Positions 6,215 to 12,461 of a stretch of 24,872 nucleotides of DNA are shown in pieces. A program made the translations under genes and the position numbers. The notes under the pieces are model-generated. The model saw nothing but the letters and a program-made list of their open reading frames with translations. It had not been told where the DNA came from and made no database searches. Position 1 is the stretch's first letter, and every line of letters starts with the position of its first letter. Source of the DNA: JAAETI01 sp964195945 (GTDB lineage Bacteria; Actinomycetota; Acidimicrobiia; Spongiisociales; UBA5794). Location of the stretch: contig CAXMRC010000058.1 in NCBI GenBank assembly GCA_964195945.1, forward strand, positions 1-24,872. Direction: 5' to 3'.

Positions 6215-6260
6215 GTCTGGCGTCCGTGAGCACCTCATGCAGCGGTGAGGGATGCCAGAC
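6215..6260. terminator. Long imperfect hairpin between convergent 3' ends
   Basis: GTCTGGCGTC (6215-6224) pairs with GATGCCAGAC (6251-6260) over 10 bp with one G-U. An inner stem CCTCA (6233-6237)/TGAGG (6246-6250) closes an 8-nt loop. TTTGGATTT follows on the plus strand. It sits between the plus-strand remnant and the ATP-grasp gene ending at 6274, where a shared terminator is expected. Confidence 0.5.
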
Positions 6261-6273
6261 TTTGGATTTGGGT

Positions 6274-7500
6274 TCAGTTCGAGCGTGTGAGAATCTTGCG
6301 GAGCTTGCGGACGACCCGTCCCGGGAACTCGAAGATGGGCTCGAATGCGGGCATCGGGTCGTTGCGGCGGAAAACCGCATCCGATGCCCCCCAAACCTCG
6401 CCGAACCAGTTTCGGAAGGTGAGACTCCCTTCGCGCCGATAGGCGCGATAGGCATGAAAGTCATCGGGCATCAGCATGTGGCGCGCTCCGACGGGAAAGG
6501 ACATTCGCTCAGGTACCGGGCGTCCGAGGGCGTCAAGGTAGGCAAGCTCACAGACGTTGATCCCGCACAGGGCGGCGAATTCGTTGTACCACCACGGCCT
6601 GACGTTCACCTCCAGCAAGCGAAATATGCCGTCGCGGGGGTCATGTTTGAACTCTGCGCTGAAGATCCCTCGATAGGACAGGTTGGCGAGCAGCAGTTTC
6701 AGGCCTTCGACTGCGGGAGACACAGCGTCGAGTGGAACGGTCTTCATGAACGTGCTGTTGCCGTAGTCCCTTGGGAACATTCGCGTCCGGCGCCGCGAGA
6801 GCAACGCACGAACCTGGCCCACACCGTCCACGAAGCCATCAATGAAGTAGTGAAGATCCGATGGGCCGGGGATGTACTCCTGGGCAATCGCTCCGATGCC
6901 AGCGTCCTGCATCTGTCGATACTTTTCGACTGCATCGTCCCGGCCCGTGACGCTAAAGGCCTTGACACCGAAGAGTTGTGAGAAAGATTGGGAGTCTGTT
7001 GGCTTCAGGAAGATGTTTGCCCATCGGTCATCTGGGATCGCGTCGAGGTCGTCCTCTGAGTTGATGACGACTGTCCAGGGGTGAGCTACGTCTAGTCGCT
7101 GCAGCGCAGCAGCCAAAGCTGCTTTATCGGCCAAGAGCTCAACTGCCGCCTGGGATGGCATGCTGGTTGCGAAACGCTTGTGGGTGCTCTCTGGCAGAGA
7201 GGATACGGCAACTGACCAGTTGTCGCTGCACGCCATCAGCACCGCTCGCTTCATCGGAAGGCCATCTAGAAGCGCTTCGAGGGGCATCGGATCCGTCGAT
7301 TCGGTGTGGTCGATTACGTGGCCGCGCGCCCATCTCGAACGACGCGCTATGCCCTTGGAATCGTCGACTAGAAATGTCTCGACACCAACCGCAGCAAGGC
7401 TCCTCTGTACGCCGAGAGCTGTAAGGCCAGTACCAAGAATGATGACCGGTTCGGCGCTGTCGATTGCGATGTGTTTGATGAGCGACTCTCTTTTGACCAC
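6274..7500 (-). CDS. ATP-grasp ligase (carbamoyl-phosphate-synthase-like), polysaccharide locus
   Basis: About 408 residues from a GTG at 7500. The pre-ATP-grasp Rossmann-like domain begins PVIILGTGLTALGVQRSLA. The ATP-grasp fold shows IFLKP (Lys about 166), QEYIPG (about 207-212), a metal-ligand Glu in FSAEFKHDP (about 283) and LLEVNVRP (Glu297-x-Asn299). Such enzymes couple ATP cleavage to forming an acyl-phosphate and then an amide or peptide bond. In a polysaccharide locus an amino-acid or acyl decoration of a sugar acid is plausible, but the substrate is not visible. The GTG at 7632 would add 44 residues of non-protein-like sequence and is not favoured; neither start has a good SD. It is divergent from the flippase gene. 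Confidence 0.83.
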   Translation of the reverse strand: MVKRESLIKHIAIDSAEPVIILGTGLTALGVQRSLAAVGVETFLVDDSKGIARRSRWARGHVIDHTESTDPMPLEALLDGLPMKRAVLMACSDNWSVAVSSLPESTHKRFATSMPSQAAVELLADKAALAAALQRLDVAHPWTVVINSEDDLDAIPDDRWANIFLKPTDSQSFSQLFGVKAFSVTGRDDAVEKYRQMQDAGIGAIAQEYIPGPSDLHYFIDGFVDGVGQVRALLSRRRTRMFPRDYGNSTFMKTVPLDAVSPAVEGLKLLLANLSYRGIFSAEFKHDPRDGIFRLLEVNVRPWWYNEFAALCGINVCELAYLDALGRPVPERMSFPVGARHMLMPDDFHAYRAYRREGSLTFRNWFGEVWGASDAVFRRNDPMPAFEPIFEFPGRVVRKLRKILTRSN

Positions 7501-7694
7501 GTATCGGGATGTTAGGCAGAGGATGATCGCAGGAGTCCGCCCCTTCCACGTTTCTGCCCGATGCTGGTTCAGTTCCCAGCAGCCGGGTATCGGGTCCCCG
7601 TCAGGGCGGTAGAGTGCGCGGCGAAGACGCACGCCACGAAGATTTCGACGGCGCTCAAGGCGATGGGAGTGCCAAAGTGGACTTGCCGAGAGTT

Positions 7695-7787
7695 ATGCCT
7701 TGCTGCTGCTCTGTGAGCAGTCTTGCGCGAGGTAGTGAGGGGTTCTCCGCTCGTTGCTCAGCATTGCTATACGGTGGCTCAACGTGA
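7695..7787 (+). CDS. Candidate 30-aa upstream ORF (Cys-rich leader) of the flippase gene
   Basis: ATG at 7695 opens a 30-codon frame MPCCCSVSSLARGSEGFSAR and so on, ending in a TGA (7785-7787) that overlaps the GTG start (7784-7786) of the flippase as GTGA. The upstream SD is weak (GAGAG). Three consecutive Cys codons at positions 3-5 recall actinobacterial Cys-attenuator leaders, but chance is a serious alternative. Confidence 0.22.
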   Translation: MPCCCSVSSLARGSEGFSARCSALLYGGST

Positions 7788-9265
7788 GCGATTTGCCTGC
7801 CGGGGATCTCGCAGGAAGGACTGTGCGCGGAGTTCTCTGGAACTACGGATCATTCGCTTTCAGCAAAACGGTCGTTCTGGTAGCAACCGCTGTACTCGCT
7901 CGGTTGCTGGCGCCGGAAGAGTTCGGGATCGTGGCGGTGGCGACGGTAGCTGTGTCCTTCCTCACTGTGCTCCAGGACCTAGGCCTCGGCCCTGCGCTCA
8001 TCCAACGACGGGGCGATATCGAAAAGGCGACCAACGTCGTATTTACCTTGAACCTTCTTCTTGGGGTTTCCCTCACGGGTATTGTGTATCTGATCGCCCC
8101 ATTTGTGGCCGACTACTTCAGCGAGCCGACGGCCACTCCTCTGCTGCGAGTGCTTGGCCTAACGTTCGCTGTCGAAGCTCTCGGTGCTGTGCATCTCGTC
8201 CGGCTGCAAAGGGAGCTTCGCTTCGGACGTGTGTTTGTCCCCGATGTCGGACGATCAATAGTCAAGGGAGCGGTCGCGATCAGCCTGGCCGTTGGCGGCA
8301 TGGGGGCGTGGGCCCTTATCTATGGGCAGCTGGCGGGAGTGGCAGTCGGTGTGGTACTCAGCTGGGCGGTATTTCCCTGGCGGCCGCGCCTTGAGATCGA
8401 CGGCAAGCTTGCCAGGCAACTGATCAGTTTTGGGTTGCCGTTGTTCGGTGTTGAGTTCATGTGGGCGTTGTTCGTCAATCTCGATTACGTGATCATTGGT
8501 CGCCAACTTGGCAGCGAATCCCTCGGCATCTACACACTCGCATATCGACTACCTGAACTGCTGGTGCTCGGCTTGATGACCGTTGTCAACAGGGTTGCGT
8601 TCCCTGCCTTTTCCACGATGCAGAAGGAGAAGGCAGGTCTTCGCCGCGGTTTCCTTGCGGCGATCCACTACGTAGTGCTGATAACTCTTCCACTCAGCAT
8701 TGGGCTCGCCATCGCCGCCGATCCGATCGTAAGGGTGATGCTGGGTTCGGAGTGGGTCGATGCGATCCCGGTTCTGCGCGTGCTAGCGATCTTTGTGTTG
8801 ATCGCTTCCCTCATCAATGCAGATGGAGACGTGTACAAAGCGGTCGGCCGCCCCGATATCCTGCTCAAGCTCGCCGTATTCCACCTTGCTTTGCTCATCC
8901 CAGCCCTCCTCGTCGGTGTGCAGTTCGGTTTGGTGGGAGTTGCGCTCGGGCACCTCTTTGCATCGCTCATCACCCGGGTGGCGCGCACGATCGTGGTGTC
9001 CCGCTTCCTAGGTGTGCCGATTGGTTTGATCGTGAGTCAGTGGCGATCGCCCGCCATCGGAGGTATTGCCCTCGCCAGCATGGCTGGCGCCACCATGTAT
9101 CTGACAGCAGACATGTCAGAGGTCTTGAACCTTTCGGCAACGGTGGTTGCTGGCGCCATCGGGTACTTTGCAGTGCTCTTGCGGCTGGAGCGCGACGAGA
9201 TCATGGGGGTCTTTCGTGTTGCGTTTACCCGTAGCAATGCCACCGCTGACGAGATCGATCAGTGA
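7784..9265 (+). CDS. Polysaccharide flippase (Wzx-type, MOP/PST superfamily)
   Basis: About 493 residues, almost entirely hydrophobic helices separated by short basic loops (12-14 predicted membrane segments). N-terminal GRTVRGVLWNYGSFAFSK and ARLLAPEEFGIVAVATV are hallmark Polysacc_synt/Wzx sequences; YVIIGRQLGSESLGIYTLAYR is the conserved mid-protein region. It would flip lipid-linked repeat units across the membrane. GTG 7784 is preferred (MSDLPAGDLAGR); a TTG at 7754 is possible. It is followed 2 bp after its stop by the convergent GT4 gene. The presence of a flippase with a Wzy-like protein defines a Wzx/Wzy rather than an ABC-transporter pathway. Confidence 0.92.
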   Translation: MSDLPAGDLAGRTVRGVLWNYGSFAFSKTVVLVATAVLARLLAPEEFGIVAVATVAVSFLTVLQDLGLGPALIQRRGDIEKATNVVFTLNLLLGVSLTGIVYLIAPFVADYFSEPTATPLLRVLGLTFAVEALGAVHLVRLQRELRFGRVFVPDVGRSIVKGAVAISLAVGGMGAWALIYGQLAGVAVGVVLSWAVFPWRPRLEIDGKLARQLISFGLPLFGVEFMWALFVNLDYVIIGRQLGSESLGIYTLAYRLPELLVLGLMTVVNRVAFPAFSTMQKEKAGLRRGFLAAIHYVVLITLPLSIGLAIAADPIVRVMLGSEWVDAIPVLRVLAIFVLIASLINADGDVYKAVGRPDILLKLAVFHLALLIPALLVGVQFGLVGVALGHLFASLITRVARTIVVSRFLGVPIGLIVSQWRSPAIGGIALASMAGATMYLTADMSEVLNLSATVVAGAIGYFAVLLRLERDEIMGVFRVAFTRSNATADEIDQ

Positions 9266-9267
9266 GG

Positions 9268-10401
9268 TCAGCTACCAGACTCAGTCATTACCTCTTCGTA
9301 TAGATGACGAAGCCGCGTCGCCCAGATCTCGGAATCGAATTCCTCGTCGAATCGGGTTCGAGCTGCCTTGGCCATCTCGGCAGCCGGCAACCGCGCAGCC
9401 ATCTGTTCGAGGCCATCTGTCAGCGCATTCACGTTTCCGGGAGGAACGAGTATTCCGATCTCGGACGTAACGATCTCGGGGATTCCACCGGTATCGGAAG
9501 CGACGATGGGAAGACCCGAGGCGAGGCCATGTAGGAGTGCGGTTGGCAGTGCGTCGGCCAGGGTGGGATGTACGACAAGGTCGGATGCTCCGAGCACTTC
9601 CGCTACATCGTCCCGGAAACCCGTAAAGACCACTCGGTCTGGTCCGAGGTTGAGACGGGCAGCCTGCTCTTCGAGCTCTCCACGAAGGGGACCGTCGCCC
9701 AATATCGCAAACTGCATATCGGATGCGGGTGACATGGCATGAATGGCGTCGAGCAGCTGCTCATGGCCTTTGTCCGCACGCATGATCCCAACCATGGTCG
9801 CCATTAGCGCATCTGACCGTATGCCCAGATCGTGGCGGATTGCTTCACGTTGAGCGGCACTGGTCGGTACTGGTCTCGCCACACCGTTGGGAAGACGGAC
9901 CACGCTATCCGGCTCGACAGGGAACACATCCACATACCAATCCCGGAGAGCCTGCGAGACAGCGATGGTCCTCGCAGCCGTGTGCAGACGCGCCTGGGCC
10001 GCCATCCTTCGTTTGACTCGCCCGACAGCGCTCGGAGCATCCTCGATGAGGTGGAGGGTGGAGACCATCGGGATCCCCAGACGCCGCGCCGCCCAGGCGC
10101 CAACAAGATCTGCGTGCTTGAGATGGGTATGTATGACATCGGGCTTGAGGATTCCGATAAGGCGTAGCCCACGAGTGAGACCCCGTGGGTCCCAACGGGA
10201 AGACAGTTCGAGGGAATGAACCCCTGCTCCAAGCTGTGCCAGCTGTCGTGGGTAAGGGTGCGACTCCAGCGGCATCAGGCTGACGACACTTAGGTGCATG
10301 TCCCGTCCCGGTGCCTTCCGCGCCAGGTCGACGAGTGTGTGCTCAGCGCCCCCTGGTCCGAGAGAATGGATTACGTGGACGATGCTGATCCCTGATGTCA
10401 T
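9268..10401 (-). CDS. GT4 family glycosyltransferase with altered EX7E motif
   Basis: 377 residues, GT-B fold. The N-terminal glycine-rich acceptor-domain loop is HVIHSLGPGGAEHTLVDL. The C-terminal donor site is VGIMRADKGHEQLL, ILGDGPLRGELE, FTGFRDDVAEVL and SDTGGIPEIV. The canonical EX7E pair is substituted: the sequence is ADALPTALLHG, with Asp and His at the two Glu positions. Many GT4 members still work with one change, but the double change is unusual. It transfers a nucleotide-activated sugar to the growing lipid-linked repeat at the inner membrane face. It is a diverged paralogue of the 18874 gene (HTHLK--DLVGA--ARRLGIP-VSTLH versus HTQLEFSNILGGAAARMLGIPCVSTLH). Its ATG overlaps the stop of a short SD-bearing uORF. 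Confidence 0.9.
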   Translation of the reverse strand: MTSGISIVHVIHSLGPGGAEHTLVDLARKAPGRDMHLSVVSLMPLESHPYPRQLAQLGAGVHSLELSSRWDPRGLTRGLRLIGILKPDVIHTHLKHADLVGAWAARRLGIPMVSTLHLIEDAPSAVGRVKRRMAAQARLHTAARTIAVSQALRDWYVDVFPVEPDSVVRLPNGVARPVPTSAAQREAIRHDLGIRSDALMATMVGIMRADKGHEQLLDAIHAMSPASDMQFAILGDGPLRGELEEQAARLNLGPDRVVFTGFRDDVAEVLGASDLVVHPTLADALPTALLHGLASGLPIVASDTGGIPEIVTSEIGILVPPGNVNALTDGLEQMAARLPAAEMAKAARTRFDEEFDSEIWATRLRHLYEEVMTESGS

Positions 10402-10433
10402 GGCTGACGCTCGGGTGACAAGTAGTCAATCAT
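10398..10433 (-). CDS. Candidate 11-aa upstream ORF of the GT4 gene
   Basis: ATG (complement of 10431-10433) opens MIDYLSPERQP and ends in TGA overlapping the GT4 start as ATGA. An AAGGA Shine-Dalgarno lies 7 nt before the uORF ATG, while the GT4 ATG itself has no clear SD. The arrangement suggests termination-reinitiation coupling. Confidence 0.35.
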   Translation of the reverse strand: MIDYLSPERQP

Positions 10434-10464
10434 GCACTATTCCTTCTGAGGACTGGGATCGGCA

Positions 10465-10495
10465 TGACTCGGCCGTCGATGACGAAACTATAGTT
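10465..10495 (+). promoter_or_regulatory. Candidate promoter for the GT2-Wzz-Wzy operon
   Basis: ATGACT (10465-10470, four of six to TTGACA) and TATAGT (10490-10495) are separated by 19 bp. The -10 lies inside a 10-bp palindrome AACTATAGTT (10487-10496). It is in the divergent spacer between the GT4 and GT2 genes. Confidence 0.3.
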
Positions 10496-10523
10496 CAGCG
10501 CCCGTACGAGGAATCCGAGGAGA

Positions 10524-11714
10524 ATGAGACTTCCTGTCAACCGAATGCGTCGTGATGCTCCGTCCATGGCATTTTCGCGTCTCGCTCTCGTCGGGCTGCT
10601 AGCCACTGCTGTGTGGACCTACATCGGGTATCCCGCATTGCTTGTAGCTGCGAAGCGTAGAACCGGGAAGATATCCGATAGCGACATCCCTATCTCGGCA
10701 GATGATGCGCCGAGCATGACTGTCATCGTTGCTGCGCTCAACGAAGAGGCCGTCATCGAGGCGAAGATCGATGATCTTCGCAAACAGGATTATCCGGCCG
10801 ACAAGCTTCAACTCATCGTCGCCGCCGATGGCTCAAATGATGAGACAGTTGAGATAGTGCGATCGCTTGGCGTCGAATGTCTGTGGCGACCGGAACGGCT
10901 CGGCAAGACCAGTGCGATTAACCGGGCAATGGAGATTGCTGAAGGTGAGATAACTTGCCTCACAGATGCCAATTGTGCGCTCGAACCGGGGTCGCTTGCT
11001 GCTGTTTCGGAGCACTTTGCCGATCCCAAAGTCGGCATCGTGAGCGGGGCCAAAACGGTTTCAGGAGAAGGTGGCCGCGGAGCAGGCGAAAGCCTCTACT
11101 GGCGCTATGAAGCCATGCTCAAGACGTGCGAATCCAATCTCGGCGTCACCATGGGCGCCCCGGGGGAACTGCTAGGAATTCGCTCATCACTGTTTCGACC
11201 GATACCTCAGGACATCATTAACGACGACTTCTTCCTTACCTGCGACGTTCTTGATCAAGGATACGAATCCAGATACGCCGCTGCAGCAAGAACCTCGGAG
11301 GAGACCGCCGAATCCGCCCGCGAGGAGTTCGATCGACGCACGCGGATCGCGGCGGGCACCTGGCAGTCTTGTTTTGCATTTGTCCGTCTCGGCTCGCCGC
11401 GGCGCGGGTGGCTGTCGGTGAGCTTTCTTTCGCACCGCATACTCCGCAACATCGTCGTACCAGCGGCACTGCCGTTGATCTGGGTTCTGTCAAGACAGGT
11501 GAGCCAGAACCATTCGTTTGGCAGGTTGCTCTTTCGCGGGCAAGGATTGGCATACATGGCGGCTGCAGCAGGCATCGCCACCGACGCTCGGGCTCTGGCA
11601 CCGTTGTCAGAGTTTCTGTTGGTGAACGCAGCGCAGCTCCGTGGCGGATTCCGGTGGATCACCGGGCGCCAGAACCCGTTGTGGGATAAGCCGGTTAGGA
11701 AGAAGTGGGCATGA
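10524..11714 (+). CDS. GT2 family membrane glycosyltransferase
   Basis: 396 residues with one N-terminal membrane helix (about 18-42) and C-terminal hydrophobic segments. The GT-A domain begins SMTVIVAALNEEAVIEAKI. Key sites are DGS (102-104), the metal-binding DAN (148-150), INDDFFLTCD (acceptor-side acid, about 232-241) and a modified processive-type box RTRIAAGTWQ (272-281). It resembles membrane-bound hyaluronan-synthase/ICA-type glycosyltransferases, although too few C-terminal helices remain to argue for synthase-coupled export. ATG 10524 has AGGAG only 1-2 nt upstream; ATG 10545 and ATG 10566 (MAFSRLALVG) are alternatives. The stop overlaps the next start as ATGA, so this is the head of a translationally coupled operon. 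Confidence 0.9.
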   Translation: MRLPVNRMRRDAPSMAFSRLALVGLLATAVWTYIGYPALLVAAKRRTGKISDSDIPISADDAPSMTVIVAALNEEAVIEAKIDDLRKQDYPADKLQLIVAADGSNDETVEIVRSLGVECLWRPERLGKTSAINRAMEIAEGEITCLTDANCALEPGSLAAVSEHFADPKVGIVSGAKTVSGEGGRGAGESLYWRYEAMLKTCESNLGVTMGAPGELLGIRSSLFRPIPQDIINDDFFLTCDVLDQGYESRYAAAARTSEETAESAREEFDRRTRIAAGTWQSCFAFVRLGSPRRGWLSVSFLSHRILRNIVVPAALPLIWVLSRQVSQNHSFGRLLFRGQGLAYMAAAAGIATDARALAPLSEFLLVNAAQLRGGFRWITGRQNPLWDKPVRKKWA

Positions 11715-12454
11715 CAAACGAAGGCTCCGCGCCGACGAAACAGCAACGTGATCGGCTGGCGCTCCTCGTCAGTATTGGCTCTGGCATTGTTGTTTTTGCC
11801 CTGCTCATGGCCGCAGGCTTCGCCTACTCAGGAAGGCTCAGCTCCCAGTGGACAGCACGTGCCAATGTTCTGGTCCTTCCTGGTCAGCCGGTGAATCCAG
11901 ACCACGTCCCCGCCTACTACGAAACCCTCAGCAGAGGGCAGATGGTGCGAACGCTCGCAGAGCTCGTGCGCCTAGGCGAGTTCCAAACCGAGACCGCGGA
12001 TCGTTACGGTCTCACCGAGGCACAACGCGAATCAGTCGATATGAGCGTGATTGTTGTTGCCGATACCGCGATGGTGCAGGTGGTCGCAACATCGACGGAT
12101 CCAAACCTCGCAGTGGCGATGGTCGACGGGGTAGTTGACTTGTCGACCGTATACGTTGCCGACCTATCGTTGCCATATGCTCTGGTACCGGTCGGTGAGG
12201 GCGCCAACAACGTATCGGAGTTCGGCCCATCGCAGGCGTTGGTAATCGTCGTATTCGCATTGGTCGCCCTGGGACTCGGTATTGCCTATCAGCAGGCGAT
12301 ATACCGACTCGCCTGGCTGGCCAAGCGACGAGAGGCACGACGGCTCCGACGGCCAGAAGTGGATTCCCCTGATTCGGAACAGGCGATATCAGCAGAGGCT
12401 CCAGAAGAGGGCGCCGACAGGATCTCTGAGGCACTACATCCTGTAGACGGCTGA
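11711..12454 (+). CDS. Wzz/YveK-like chain-length determinant protein (no kinase domain)
   Basis: About 248 residues with two membrane helices (about 17-40 and 174-195) enclosing an extracytoplasmic domain with YYETLSRGQMVRTLAELV, AQRESVDMSVIVVADTAMVQV and DPNLAVAMVDGVVDLS. This is the topology and sequence style of polysaccharide co-polymerases in monoderm bacteria. A basic and then acidic cytoplasmic tail (KRREARRLRR, then Asp/Glu/Ser) follows TM2; no Walker motifs are present, so any BY-kinase is absent or encoded elsewhere. The start is fixed by the ATGA overlap with the GT2 stop; the GTG at 11705 is less likely. The extracytoplasmic domain is related to the C-terminal domain of the next gene product. 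Confidence 0.8.
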   Translation: MTNEGSAPTKQQRDRLALLVSIGSGIVVFALLMAAGFAYSGRLSSQWTARANVLVLPGQPVNPDHVPAYYETLSRGQMVRTLAELVRLGEFQTETADRYGLTEAQRESVDMSVIVVADTAMVQVVATSTDPNLAVAMVDGVVDLSTVYVADLSLPYALVPVGEGANNVSEFGPSQALVIVVFALVALGLGIAYQQAIYRLAWLAKRREARRLRRPEVDSPDSEQAISAEAPEEGADRISEALHPVDG

Positions 12455-12461
12455 CGCTGAT

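Noticed and set aside
6226..6981. 251-codon plus-strand open frame
   Set aside because: It lies opposite the ATP-grasp gene, whose catalytic motifs are intact; it is a high-GC shadow frame.
7768..7784. TATACG as a -10 giving a leaderless flippase mRNA
   Set aside because: No -35 match at a suitable distance; the hexamer match is poor and competes with other start assignments.
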